Source: Glandiceps talaboti
Lineage: Eukaryota > Hemichordata > Enteropneusta > Spengelidae
DNA length: 64,000 bases
NCBI RefSeq assembly: GCF_964340395.1
Contig: NC_135549.1
Location: 5,628,501-5,692,500 of the forward strand
Direction: 5' to 3'
Below the pieces are notes generated by a model. It was given only the letters and a program-made list of their open reading frames with translations, had not been told where the DNA came from and made no database searches. The translations under genes were made by a program, and so were the position numbers. This document shows, in pieces, positions 11,101-19,924 of this stretch. Position 1 is the stretch's first letter. Each line of letters opens with the position of its first letter.

Positions 11101-12054
11101 AAGTTTCTTTAAAGTGTAAAAGGGGAGGACGACTATATTAAGAATTAGTGTCCCCGTATGTCAAATATTCATCATCAAAATTTGTCATTAACTTGTCACC
11201 CCAAAACCTGACAAATATACATGTACAGGTATATTCAGCAAGTTCAAGTCTCGTCAAATATTGTTTACTTTTGACTATTTGATAGCTAAGGAAGAAAGGG
11301 TGCACGTAATAATTGACTCTTGTACCTTTTATCACAGGAACTAGAAGTATTGAATGGAACGACTGTCTTGTATGAGCTCTACAAGTTCTTTGAAAGAAAC
11401 ACTGACATGGTAAGAAAGGCAAACAATTCACCATTAAAGCTTGATGTTATGGAAAATCTTTAGAGAAAGAGATATCGTGGTTCGTGTGTAACTAGATTTC
11501 CTTTCCTCTTATATAATCTTTTTATTAAAATTACTCCAATGTGACACTTAACTTGAACTGCAAATTAATTTGTGCATCACATCACTTACATGAACTTATA
11601 TTGCATTTCTTGATTTTATTTCTAATATCAATAGATTGCAAATGCTTTAGAAAAAGATGAGAAGTGTCAACAGCAGTGTTTATCACTCAAATGGAGAGAA
11701 GTAGTTTCCACTATGGTTGAGAATGAAGGTAGAGACAGACATGAGAATGTCCCAACATCACAAGCTCTGACATCACCATATGTAGTTCAGTGTAATGAGC
11801 CATCGAAGCAGCATTATCAAGCGCTGTCACCAGAACTATTAGATAGTGCACATCAGTATGAACAACTCCAGAGCCATCCAGAGCCATCACATGAAGAACA
11901 AACGAATTCAAAGAAATCGCAGTATGAAGAACTGTACCCTAAACCTAAACCATCTCAATACGAAGTGCCCACAAAACCAAAGCAGTCCGATTATGAGGAG
12001 CTTTACCCTAAACCCATTCCATCGGATTATGAGAAACTTACCACAAGCAAATAA
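360..12054 (+). CDS. Plexin (semaphorin receptor), 3' part of gene, 16 exons; RBD-less with tyrosine-rich tail
   Basis: Plexins are single-pass receptors for semaphorins that signal through a cytoplasmic RasGAP-like domain acting on Rap/Ras-type GTPases. Sixteen exons (360-582, 942-1035, 1695-1940, 2498-2674, 3379-3622, 3979-4076, 4548-4669, 5076-5141, 6573-6647, 7822-7888, 8595-8697, 9105-9276, 10019-10163, 10895-11029, 11338-11409, 11635-12054) join in frame to about 818 residues. They cover membrane-proximal IPT domains, a TM helix with a basic stop-transfer, GAP half 1 (including RTES...NWF and GGEP), GAP half 2 (KYMFDYLD, LRIW, ETFMNSC) and the ALEKDE C-terminal helix. The Rho-GTPase-binding domain expected between GEP and KYMFD is missing, and a tyrosine-rich tail of about 110 residues follows the usual end. 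The Sema/PSI exons lie upstream of the window. Family assignment is firm. The A/B subclass cannot be given, and I see no PDZ-ligand end like that of plexin-B. Confidence 0.95.
942..1035 (+). CDS. Plexin exon b: IPT domain core
   Basis: Acceptor TTTTTTCAG|T, donor TCT|GTAAGT. It begins with the last base of a Ser codon and then encodes GGRKLNVTGIHFISVREP and following residues. This is the plexin IPT signature SGGxxLxVTGxxxxxxxxP. The exon ends in phase 0. Reading on past 1035 would give a low-complexity asparagine run, so the GTAAGT donor is preferred. Confidence 0.88.
1695..1940 (+). CDS. Plexin exon c: IPT domain with RRKR site
   Basis: Acceptor TTATCCTCAG|GAT, donor AAG|GTAGTA; phase 0 at both ends. 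It encodes 82 residues: DPCVV...LMQCVTPNVTSPTS, then a basic RRKRQ stretch, then QIGFRMDGHEFIL and YQFKVYEDPVYYQFED. This matches the plexin pattern CxVxxxxxMxCxxP ... GFxMDG ... FxYxxDPxxxxF. The RRKR (1764-1775) fits the proprotein-convertase consensus RX(K/R)R. Confidence 0.92.
1764..1775 (+). other. Predicted furin-type cleavage site RRKR|Q in plexin ectodomain
   Basis: Codons CGA CGC AAA CGA give Arg-Arg-Lys-Arg followed by Gln, in a loop between the CxxP and GFRMDG parts of an IPT domain. Vertebrate plexin-B1/B2 are known to be processed by proprotein convertases in the juxtamembrane ectodomain. Cleavage here is inferred from the motif alone. Confidence 0.5.
2064..2176. repeat. (GATA)n then (TA)n microsatellite in plexin intron
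   Basis: A short interrupted GATA run (2064-2083) leads into about 85 bases of nearly pure TA (2091-2176). Confidence 0.95.
2498..2674 (+). CDS. Plexin exon d: last IPT domain
   Basis: Acceptor TTCTTCTCAG|GGT, donor ACA|GTAAGT; 59 codons, phase 0 at both ends. It encodes GKNLNSACTRKEVTVTVGDENCNVTSLSPNQLSCIPP and following residues: the GxNL opening strand, then CxVxxxxxxQLxCxPP, typical of the final plexin IPT domain before the membrane. Confidence 0.92.
3379..3622 (+). CDS. Plexin exon e: membrane-proximal stalk, TM helix, juxtamembrane coiled coil
   Basis: Acceptor TTTGTGCAG|GTT, donor A|GTAAGT. The first 24 residues close the last IPT strand (VAVGNLQFFIGYL). Residues 25-48 of the exon (3451-3522) form a transmembrane helix rich in I/V/L, followed by the basic stop-transfer KRR. 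The cytoplasmic part (MNKLDRRMEDYTRQTMMKVLDV) looks like the juxtamembrane helix of plexins. The exon ends with the first base of a codon. Confidence 0.93.
3979..4076 (+). CDS. Plexin exon f: start of GAP domain (VPFLNFNDY)
   Basis: Acceptor TTTTATAG|GT, donor AAG|GTTTGT. After completing a Ser codon it encodes TDVPFLNFNDYVANMLF and following residues. This matches the conserved plexin (I/V)PFLxxxxYxxxxxF segment that opens the cytoplasmic GAP region. 98 nt, ends in phase 0. Confidence 0.9.
4548..4669 (+). CDS. Plexin exon g: GAP domain; followed by a GC-AG intron
   Basis: Acceptor CTTGATTTAG|ATT. It encodes ITSHDVGKALDDFYSLLVSK and then DFCCMVVHTFQESRLMSVKD. This aligns with the plexin stretch around 'ALxxFxxLLxxKxFxxxFxxTxExxxxFSxxDR'. 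Keeping the frame into the next exon (DREYICALLVVAL) requires splicing at GACAG|GCAAGT, a GC-AG intron. Apart from the C the donor fits the consensus. Confidence 0.9.
5076..5141 (+). CDS. Plexin exon h: GAP domain helix
   Basis: Short 66-nt exon, acceptor CATTTCAG|A, donor GA|GTAAGA. It completes an Arg codon and encodes EYICALLVVALHKERKMMYLT, matching the plexin helix 'DRxxxASLLxxALxxKxxYxTx'. It ends with two bases of a Glu codon that the next exon completes. Confidence 0.9.
6179..6253. repeat. (GT)n microsatellite, duplicated block
   Basis: GT dinucleotide tract in two blocks. Each is preceded by a similar short unique sequence (AAGCATCA...TTCTGTGTG), so it looks like a small tandem duplication. 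It lies within a plexin intron. Confidence 0.85.
6573..6647 (+). CDS. Plexin exon i: GAP domain, up to the arginine-finger segment
   Basis: Acceptor ATTTTCTAG|G, donor AG|GTAAGC. It encodes VLKELLADPSFRSDYANVQEFMSQ plus two bases of the following Arg codon. It matches the plexin 'xLxxLLxxL...' segment before the RR-TES arginine-finger motif. The residue before the conserved Arg is Gln here, where well-known plexins have Arg-Arg. Confidence 0.9.
6805..6933. repeat. Perfect 48-bp inverted repeat (hairpin) in plexin intron
   Basis: The left arm 6805-6852 and right arm 6886-6933 are exact reverse complements over 48 bases by my reading (CCTGGAAAGG... against ...CCTTTCCAGG), with a 33-base loop. 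It would form a long RNA stem in the plexin pre-mRNA. The left arm runs on from the upstream repeat sequence, so the right arm looks like the inserted inverted copy. Confidence 0.93.
6934..7700. repeat. Diverged tandem repeat, ~280-bp period, about 2.7 units
   Basis: Recurring landmarks show three diverged units: GGCAGCCA at 6932, 7225 and 7500; 'CATAACTCAAAA'-like after each; 'TTTTGAGACCTTGACCTTGACC'-like at about 7047, 7320 and 7619; 'CCAATTTCTTTTA'-like at about 7140 and 7410. The period is about 275-293 bases. A related upstream part at about 6700-6800 (GTCCCCTGAATGGGGACTATTG) belongs to a dispersed family. Confidence 0.65.
7822..7888 (+). CDS. Plexin exon j: RTES...NWF catalytic segment of GAP half 1
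   Basis: Acceptor TTTCTATAG|A, donor AAG|GTAAAA. With the preceding exon it reads QRTESITETLLYNWFVLALYPFIK, the hallmark plexin GAP motif (RTESVxEKxLxNWxxxxLYxFL). It keeps one of the two adjacent arginines usual in plexins. Ends in phase 0. Confidence 0.93.
8595..8697 (+). CDS. Plexin exon k: end of GAP half 1 (GGEPIYLLFKSI)
   Basis: Acceptor TTAAGTAG|ACT. It encodes TSGGEPIYLLFKSIDDKVNKEAVSGVGYTGAVNL plus one base, matching plexin 'xxxGEPLFMLYxAIKxQxxKGPVDAxTGxA'. The donor is taken as CTCA|GTGATA (8698) because that phase fits the next recognisable exon. An alternative donor GATAA|GTACAT (8705) would break the frame. In other plexins the RBD begins just after this point. Confidence 0.85.
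9105..9276 (+). CDS. Plexin exon l: start of GAP half 2 (KYMFDYLD)
   Basis: Acceptor GCATGTGTACAAG|GA, donor AG|GTAAAT. It encodes TVNERAQDVFKTLLTMDKVKTGKP and then VKYMFDYLDSVV...LMENTLKNS. This aligns with plexin 'GTLQxFVDDLFxTIF...LPxAIKYMFDFLDEQA...HTWKSN'. The exon phase matches exon k directly. The roughly 200 residues (the RBD plus the SKMVSEIYLTRLL helix) that separate these segments in known plexins have no coding counterpart in the 407-base intron. Confidence 0.92.
10019..10163 (+). CDS. Plexin exon m: GAP half 2, LRIW catalytic segment
   Basis: Acceptor GTATTTCAG|T, donor AAG|GTACAT. It encodes LLLRIWANILKSPQSVLDI...MMAETFMNSCSSKQGQTK. It matches plexin 'CLPLRFWVNxIKNPQFVFDI...VAQTFMDSCS'. 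The Arg of LRxW, the auxiliary catalytic arginine of the plexin GAP, is kept. Ends in phase 0. Confidence 0.94.
10190..10213. repeat. (GT)12 microsatellite
   Basis: Uninterrupted GT dinucleotide tract just downstream of plexin exon m. Confidence 0.9.
10895..11029 (+). CDS. Plexin exon n: GAP half 2 helices
   Basis: Acceptor CCTTTTGAAG|GAA (weak polypyrimidine tract), donor ACG|GTAGGT. Encodes EYAVTGFTKDIAVYKGMVDKYCEDIQELPGVGDRELAFYLDQTFT. It aligns with plexin 'LLYAKDIPxYKxWVxRYYxDIxxMPxISDQDMxAYLxEQS'. 45 codons, phase 0 at both ends. Confidence 0.9.
11338..11409 (+). CDS. Plexin exon o: C-terminal GAP helix
   Basis: Acceptor TTTATCACAG|GAA, donor ATG|GTAAGA. Encodes 24 residues (ELEVLNGTTVLYELYKFFERNTDM) aligning with plexin 'FNxMSALxEIYxYxxKYxDEI'. 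Phase 0 at both ends. Confidence 0.9.
11635..12054 (+). CDS. Plexin terminal exon: last GAP helix plus ~110-residue tyrosine-rich tail
   Basis: Acceptor TATCAATAG|ATT; ends with TAA at 12052-12054. The first ~30 residues (IANALEKDEKCQQQCLSLKWREVVSTM) match the final helix of plexins (xxALExDEQxxxQxLxxKLxQVVxxM), after which familiar plexins stop. Here the frame runs on for about 110 residues of hydrophilic, Pro/Glu/Lys/Ser-rich sequence. It has nine Tyr: five YxxL (YQAL, YEQL, YEEL twice, YEKL), three YxxP (YPKP twice, YEVP) and one YVVQ. The last 46 residues are two copies of a 23-residue unit. The tail probably binds SH2 proteins once phosphorylated (inference). Confidence 0.95.
   Translation: MANALEKDEKCQQQCLSLKWREVVSTMVENEGRDRHENVPTSQALTSPYVVQCNEPSKQHYQALSPELLDSAHQYEQLQSHPEPSHEEQTNSKKSQYEELYPKPKPSQYEVPTKPKQSDYEELYPKPIPSDYEKLTTSK
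11815..11868 (+). other. ITAM-like tyrosine pair 1 in plexin tail (YQAL-x10-YEQL)
   Basis: Codons at 11815 and 11857 give YQAL and YEQL separated by ten residues, inside the 6-12 spacing of ITAM-type motifs (YxxL/I-x6-12-YxxL/I). The match is to the pattern only. Confidence 0.45.
11917..12054 (+). repeat. Two tandem 69-bp coding units in plexin tail
   Basis: Unit 1 (11917-11985) and unit 2 (11986-12054, including the stop) encode S(Q/D)YEELYPKPxPS(Q/D)YE-type 23-residue repeats. The second unit gives YEEL, eight residues, then YEKL. The first has YEEL followed by YEVP. Unit 2 runs into the stop codon, so the tail probably grew by tandem duplication. Confidence 0.85.
11992..12039 (+). other. 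ITAM-consensus motif in plexin tail (YEELYPKPIPSDYEKL)
   Basis: Two YxxL tetrads separated by eight residues, with an acidic residue just before each Tyr (SDY). This fits the canonical ITAM (D/E...YxxL/I-x6-8-YxxL/I) that recruits tandem-SH2 kinases of the Syk/ZAP-70 family when doubly phosphorylated. The sequence match is direct; signalling use is inference. Confidence 0.6.
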
Positions 12055-12330
12055 CAAATGAAAGAGATACCACAAGCTTCTCAACCACCCTGATATGCAT
12101 AACCAGATAGATTAGATTTAAGTACAGTGCTTAGCAACAACAACCACAACCACAACTTCATATACATGAAGCCATAGTTTAAAGAATATTGCTTTTAATA
12201 TTAAGATATGTAAGTGCTGCAACTTAGTATAAGTTGTTTGTTTGTATTTTTGGTTGTTTCAAGGATATACAGTTTTACAATATTCAGAAAAATTAAGAGT
12301 ATCAATAAACTACTCGGTAAAGGTCTTTGT
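12055..12330 (+). other. Plexin 3' UTR with poly(A) signal
   Basis: Sequence after the plexin stop. An AATAAA hexamer at 12304-12309 is the only canonical polyadenylation signal close to the stop, so cleavage is expected at about 12320-12335. The exact site cannot be seen. Confidence 0.55.
12304..12309 (+). terminator. Polyadenylation signal AATAAA of plexin gene
   Basis: Canonical hexamer about 250 bases past the stop codon, on the coding strand. Confidence 0.55.
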
Positions 12331-15300
12331 ATTATATATCATAGGTTATTTTAATCAAGTCAACTTAAACCCAAAGTATCCATTTGTCGTTTAGTTATCT
12401 AACATTTTATCTTCTTAAGTAATGAATTTACACGATTCGAGACTTTTTTGATTTTGCATGCGAGTAAGTGATTAGTCTATAACCCCAAACTGTACTAATA
12501 ATTTTTAACCCAATGTGTACTAATACTGTTTTACGTACCTTTTCAGTGGGTGGGAATTTTTTCCTATCAGTAGTGGGAGGGGAAAAACAAAGAAGAATGG
12601 AGGCGGGAAAGTCTTGATTTTCATGAAGTGAGAGGGGAAACCCTGATGATATCTGTAAGGTAACGCACATTGTGTACGCCTAAATGAATTGTTGGTATAG
12701 TGGAAAGCACAAACGTTTTCCTGGTGGGGAGTGAGTATATAAATCATTAATAATATTGGCTTTGTTTGTTTGTTTTTTGGGAGAGCTCTCCTATTAAAAC
12801 ATAATTTTTTATCTGAAACAACATATGATCTATGAAAAAAGAGAAAGGGAGTTATTTTTTAAATTAGTATGTCTCTATGTATGTATGTATATATGTATGG
12901 ATGGATGGATGTATGTATATCTTTTTACATCTATTAGCATTATTTGCATATCGACAAATTTTGACCATAGGCATGAGGAGTAAATCGTTATCTCCTACTG
13001 AATGCACTTTGTCTAGCCCTAAGTATGAAAGATTAACAAGCAGAATTGAAAAGACAGTATATAAAATTCTACAGGCAAGGTTAAATTAATTGGTATCCTA
13101 CCAAATGTTCCTTATCATACATATGGCATGTGTTATCCGCTAGGGGTAGATATGTATCGGAATTCAATCTGATTACACGTTAATAACCGATGTGCTTACT
13201 CGACCGTTGATCATGAGTAAGTAGTCGTTCGGTCATACTCTTACCCAACCAACTACATATGATATGTAGCTAAAATTCTCGTTCAATTTTATGGTCAAGT
13301 TTACCAATCATCCCAAATAGCGTTTACTGTGACTTGCTATATATCAATTTGGGGATGGCCTTTGGTCGTCTCTCCAGGCAAATGTACCGTGCTCAATATC
13401 ACTTCCTAGATTACTATACCATGATAATATACATTTATATACCATGATAATATACATGTGAAAATATTGCCATCCGTTTATTTAAACATTTCCACTGAGA
13501 ATCGGGGGGTGGGGGTCTTTCGATGTCCTTTGAGGTTCTAGGAATTCATAGGCTACCAGATATATAGATAGAATTTAAACCTTGAAGTGAAAGGTAAATT
13601 CGCTATGGTACAAAGGAATCCAAGTCGCATCCCTTTCTCATCAATCTCGCAAATTATGATAGCACATCTGTCTCGCGCCATGGTTATATTTGATGAATTA
13701 CCCCATAACCGCTTACCGCGGGTCCTTGTTTAGCAGAAACTCATTACAAAGGGCGAGCGTATACGTATCTGTTGAAGGTAGGCCTCCAAATCCTATCCGA
13801 AAATGTGGGTACTGCCACCCCTATGCATCATTTTCAGTACATGCATTACATTCAATTAATCTTACTCCTTAAATTCTCGGCACGGCCATCCTTTTTTTAT
13901 ATAGTAGATAACCTGTATTTGCGAAGGTAAACCGCCAACAATATTTTGAGAATATGAAGTCGATGTTTTTGCGATGGGTTTCGGTATATCAACGCTATTG
14001 GATGGAGAACGCCCAGTTATTGCTAGCGATTGCTGTCTCTCACTAGAGTTCAAAGTTGGTTATAAAAAATGATTTCCATCCGCACGCGCCAAAGCAACAC
14101 ATTTCATAGGGTGATCGAACATTGTCACACAATTCAAGCTCAACAAATGAACATCGTTTAGGTCAAAACCCCCTCTCCTCCCCTAAACTAACGTTCACAA
14201 GTTCGACATCAAATGTTCGTATATGTAATCAGTGATGACGACTATAGCGGTCACACCACTACGATCGATGTAATGTAAAAACATGATTGTAAACACATCA
14301 AAATACTGCCAGAAATCCTGTACCATATCTCACATCAGAAGTAAATTTTTATCAACTTATCTCAATAGTAAGTACAAAAGCTGTTATCGTTGAAGGAGTG
14401 AACGTTTTCCGTCGAAATGTGGTTAGAAGTGCAAAGATGAAGTTCAGCAATCGCATTGACGCCAGACCCGCCAGTTTGAATAAACTGTAACCTGATTAAA
14501 AAAAAAATATATGCATGAATTTCAAAGTGTGTGCATTTTAGGAAATTTTAGATTTTGATGGTTTACCCATTTTTGACGATTTCTAGCTTTTCACAATTGA
14601 ATTCATTGCGTTATATTCTATATGCACTCAACGTTTCGTTTGTAATTGTAATCTCTGGTTAGAATGAAAGAACTTTAATTGGGTATCCAGATTCGTCGCC
14701 AACTTTGTGTCTAATGGCATAAAGAATTGGACTATAACACAGTCATCAGCACTAACACAGCTTTACGAGTAATAGTTTTTCCAAAGGTCTACACCATTCG
14801 GTGTGTGGGATCCTTTGGTTACGTTCTGTACTTGGTGTTTGACGAGAACGTTCAACATGACGAAAGGAGCCTCATTTCTGAGCCATCATGAGATTCCTAG
14901 AATGCCACTTGGCGGGGAACATACCAAATATAAGACTACACACTTAATTTACAGAGATTGTGCAAGCTTTCCATCTTTAATTGAGTGACTAAAATATACC
15001 TTTACATTTCAGTAAAACTGACCAAACACACGGAGGGTTTATGCACTTTAAAATCGTACATAATTTCAAATCACAAATACAAGATACATACAATGCCAGA
15101 ATAGTAAGACTGCCAACTTTACTTGAAAGAAGTCATATAAGTGTGTGTACATACGTAAAAAGGGTAGGATTCAACTGATATTAAAGGACTAAAACCAACA
15201 AACCCAAATGGTTTACCTGCTACTTTATACTATACTAATATGGCGTAGCAGTCAAAAGTACAAAGCGACTTTAAAATTTAATCAATAATTTATTCAATTT

Positions 15301-17505
15301 GTAGGTTGGGCAACAGTAGATATATTAAACATTTTGTGGCACTAGAACATATAAGTAGTATCACTTTGTATAGATGGGGAAGGTATAGACAATGTTGATA
15401 AGTAGAACTCCAGTCATTTAGATTTCTAGAAAAAGTGTTAGGTTGAGGGAAATATCAATTGAAGATAAAACATTTAGTAATACAGTTATTTCTCGTGTAA
15501 CGCACAAGAAATAATGGTGTAGAGCCTTATATTTGTAATTTGCGCAATGTCTACAAATTAGATGTATTATAACTCACATTGTCAAGATGCGAGATAAATT
15601 CAATTTGATAACTATTGAGTGTTACAACGTTTCTATGATTGTGTTTGTTTTTTCTTCGCCCAAAAGATCTGTAGAATGTACCCTGTTTACCTGTAGATAT
15701 CGATCATCACGACACATTATACAATGTATCTGTATACAGAGTCATTCAAGTTAAAAATCAGTCGATGAAACCTGACATAATAGTTTGTTCGAATACAGCA
15801 ATAAAAGTGTGACACATTTAAGAGTGCGATATATTGGCAAGTAATTATGGTGGGTTTGAACCTCGAAAACAGCAAACAGGTGTGTGCTTAGGGCTAACAA
15901 AAAAATGTGTGGTTCCGATTACGCTTAATTTAAGAATAGGTGGGGTAGGTAGATTTGTTATTTTATATTTTTCTATATATATTTAATACATATGTGAGTG
16001 TCTAGTTCAGGTAGTTATGTTTTCTGTTGATTTCTATATGGTATCTGTGTTTTTGGCTTCTTCTCATCAGATGTACAGCCATTACAGATTGGAAGAACAG
16101 TTTTATATTGTCTTTTTAAGTTGATGTCAGTTTCCGCATTCACTATTTCTTGCGAGACTTCACAATTTTCACGATTTTATTTTTTTTCTCGAAAACAGTT
16201 AAGGGTCCGCAGTGAAAAACTAGGTGGGGCCGGGTAACCGGAACCAAACAATTATTTTGTTTCGGCCTTAGCTTTAGTGGAGATGGCGATCAGTTTTATT
16301 GTGAAAATGTAACAGACTGTAGCCAACTTTGTAGAGGAGTAACAGTTTTACAGCGTTCTCAAATTAAGCTTGAGTATTGTCTTCATATATAAGTGCTGAA
16401 AATGAGTACTCTTAAACTGCTTAATGCGAATGACTTACACACTACACCCAGCCATATCGCCATGCGTAGTACAAACGTTCCAAAAAAGTAAAGAGAGTGT
16501 CATGTTATCATAATCCAATCTGCAATCCAATACGTCAAATCGAATATTTGGTAAAAGCCCCAATAACTTTTAAGCGTTACTAGAACAGTGTACAGTTTGT
16601 TAATTTTGGTCTTTAAAACAAAAGTCCTACTACCAGTTTAAGGCTGCCGTTCATTCGCTGTCTTTATACGAAGTTGACTGTGCGTACTAATCTTTCATTG
16701 TGACATTTTGGAAGAAAGATTTTCGTAGGCGTTAACGTTGGTACCAATTTCTTAGTCCGTTCTGTGTTTAACTATACTAAGTCAAAGAAGCCGTGAAGTG
16801 ACAAGTGGAGTCTCATTTATACGATTTCAATTACTAGACATATGGATTGCACGTAAAGGACTCTAATGAGCTGACCTCAGAATGTGAGCGTATCCATGTA
16901 CCGGTTGTTATATTTAGTTGCCTTTCTGATAGGGCAGTTAGTGAATGTAAATGTCTAAGCGAAACATCAAAATAATGATATCTTTCCAATATGTAATCAT
17001 TTGCTTAAAACACAATCTCGTAAAAACTTGTGTGAAAACAGTTTTCTTTTATAAATAAAACACCGAACAAAAATATCAACATCTTAAAATCAACAATATC
17101 GCACAATTCTAACTATCTTGGATATTGGACTGTAAAATATATTGTTATCCCATAAATCATAATCATTGGTTATTACCACTAATAGAGAGCAGATGACAAA
17201 CTTCATAAAAAGTCAACTGTGAAAAGTGGCACATTTGAAGAAACAACTTGACGTTGAAAACTCCCTACAGACTTATAATAAGGGCTTACATCTTGATTTT
17301 GTATTGTGGAGGATTAAAATTGTGGTTTCAATGTCCACATATATAAGACAACACTTGTAAATTAATAATATCAAATTTCAAGTTTACATAGTAACAGACA
17401 TGGGTCGCCACTATTTATGTTTTTGTGCCACCCAATTCCGTATGAAAGTCCAAGATAGTGCATGAAACCAACTTTTGAAAGGTACAAATACATTTTACCC
17501 TGTAA
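12331..17505. other. Intergenic region, no gene seen
   Basis: No exon-like ORF with recognisable homology. It contains a short GTAT/GGAT tract (about 12880-12920) and a tandem 22-base duplication (CCATGATAATATACAT, about 13420-13458). The longest open frames (about 60-80 residues) look random. Confidence 0.5.
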
Positions 17506-17660
17506 GTAATATAATATAATATAATATCAGCTTAATATAATATAATATAATATAATATAATATAATATAATATAATATAATATAATATATAATTATGATA
17601 TAACATAACATTTCACAAATATAATATAATATGATATAATTTAATATAATATAACATATA
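17506..17660. repeat. (TAATA)n pentanucleotide microsatellite
   Basis: About 150 bases of AATAT/TAATA units, pure at 17533-17587 and degenerate on both sides. Confidence 0.9.
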
Positions 17661-19085
17661 GTGAATAATATGTGTAATACTGTTAATGACGTTTTAGAGG
17701 AAACTCTCTATTATAAACGGTTTAAGAAAAAGAACTGGCTTCCCACAAATCTACAAGTATTGGTGTAGACATTAACTTGGCTTCGTTGTATTGACAGTAT
17801 TTGAACACGCAACGTAACAGTTTACTAGCCAAGGCAAAATAACACTACATTACTTGTTGAAATAGTACATAATTTGAAAATCGATTTTGCTATCATTCTG
17901 CTTACTGAATATGTTCAATGGTATTCAGATTTGTATAAAAGTATTTTCAAAGCACATTTAATCTTTGATAAAATACATACTTCCAGACGGACATAGTGTA
18001 AGATAACCAATGCTAAGAGTCCAAGACTCATCTCTTTTCATTTGACTATCTCGCTTCCTACCCATCATTACATTACATAATGCAATCATACCGTTAGCTA
18101 CCCAATGTGAACATCAGTACCCAACTTTACAATAAGTTGGGGTCCATCCTAAAGTACATTACAAAGAACTCAATATGCGCAACTGATATATCGACACTAT
18201 AATATAATGAGTCACATATTACATATCAAAGTATATACCTTATGTATATATAATACCTTGGTTAAGTCCACACGTTGAAGACAATCAAACCTATATTAAT
18301 ATATAAGTAATATATATTAGCATTGCAAATGTACATGTAAAGACCCAAAGTGTAAGATTTAACGTTCAATTAAAGCCTAAAGAGCTACCAAATAACACCA
18401 ACAAAGACATGTATATATTGTCTTTACAAACTGAACTACTATGAACGCTAAGTTTAAGCTTGTGAATGTCTTTGTGTAGTTAACTATAAATATTCACTGA
18501 AAGGCTTTAACACTTAGAGTTATACTTATACATTTATAAAAGATACTGAAGATAGACAAATTTGGCTGATAAATAACATTCAAATATGAACACTTGTAAC
18601 AAGATGATCAAATATTTAGGGACATTCAATATGTTTAATTACGCACTAACTTTTTTGTAAAATCTGAGACAAGCTGCTTCTAAAAGACAAAACTTTCTAC
18701 CACTATAACTCAAGACAACCCCTGGACATTTTGTTATGGTGCTTATAATAACATTGTTTTGATATAGATAGAAATTAGAAAATGAATCTGATTAAATGAA
18801 CAAAATGCCATTTTCAGCTTCAATCGAACAATTTCATAATTAGTTCCATTATATTCAAATATACCAAGATAGTCACCAGCCTAACCAATGCTGTAGAAGA
18901 CGCCAACCTTACGTCTATCAGTTACTGAGGTATAAGATTTACAATTTGTTCAATTTATTAAACCAGTCTATTTACATCGATTTCACGAAAATATATCGAG
19001 CTATATATAATATATTTAGATTTTGTGTACAACCTTAAAACACTTAAAATACAATTCAATACACCCTTGAACGCATACATCTTAG

Positions 19086-19186
19086 TGTATGTATGTATGT
19101 ATTTATGTATGTATGTATGTATGTATGTATGTATGTATGTATGTATGTATGTATGTATGTATGTATGTATGTATGTATGTATGTGT
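19086..19186. repeat. (GTAT)n microsatellite
   Basis: About 100 bases of GTAT tetranucleotide units with one early interruption (ATTTATGTAT). Confidence 0.95.
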
Positions 19187-19869
19187 GTTGTAAATATACA
19201 TGTTATTGTTAATTCATTATAGGAAAGCGTTGTAATTTGTAGTTACTGAGAAGTGGAAATGTAAATTCACTAGTAACTTTACAAAGTTTTAAAACCATAC
19301 TAAATATAATGAATGTAAAAAATGTTTTTAAAAGACAAGAAACAAGATAGATAAACCGATTTGCATCGTAACTCTGTCGTCCGTCCGAAATAAGCAAACA
19401 CTCCGGGAAGATGTTTGTGTGTACATGTGATTACTGCCCTTTTCGTAGATAAACATTCTTTTTTCAATTACTTTTATATATAAATATATTTAATACACCT
19501 CATACAATATGCACGCACAGGAATACATCCACAGTGGTGTATCGGTTTTAGCGTCAACCAATTCTTCGTATAAACAGTGATTAAAACATGCTAACAGCCT
19601 AAACTATTGTAAAATCTTCCCGTAATAGAACAAACTTGGAAGAAACCAGAACTTATGAAACAATCTGAATATAATTCAACATTATTACAAAACAAAACTG
19701 ACAAGACTACGGCCAAAGCACAGCACATTATATGTATAACAAAAGATCACAGGATAAATCAGAAAAGTACTAAGTCGCACTTATAAAAAACTGAAATTAT
19801 TCAGCCAACACAGTATCTGGCATATCTAACAAAGTAAAACCAATAGCACAATCCACGCCTCAGCCACTA

Positions 19870-19924
19870 CAAAAACAACAACAACAACAACAACCACCAC
19901 CACCACAACAACAACAACAACCAC
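19870..19924. repeat. (CAA)n(CCA)n(CAA)n trinucleotide tract
   Basis: CAA units interrupted by a block of CCA units. It does not lie in a supported ORF. Confidence 0.9.

Larger units (their letters stand above)
583..11634 (+). other. Plexin introns: contents
   Basis: Fifteen introns separate the exons above, from about 225 to 1,430 bases. Besides the repeats listed separately I see little in them. Intron 5142-6572 holds a GT tract (6179-6253). Intron 6648-7821 holds a perfect hairpin and a diverged tandem repeat. Intron 10164-10894 has GT (10190-10213) and two poly-C runs (10372-10384, 10629-10642). Introns 583-941, 2675-3378, 3623-3978, 4077-4547, 7889-8594, 8698-9104 and 9277-10018 contain no coding or structured element I can support. 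Confidence 0.6.
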
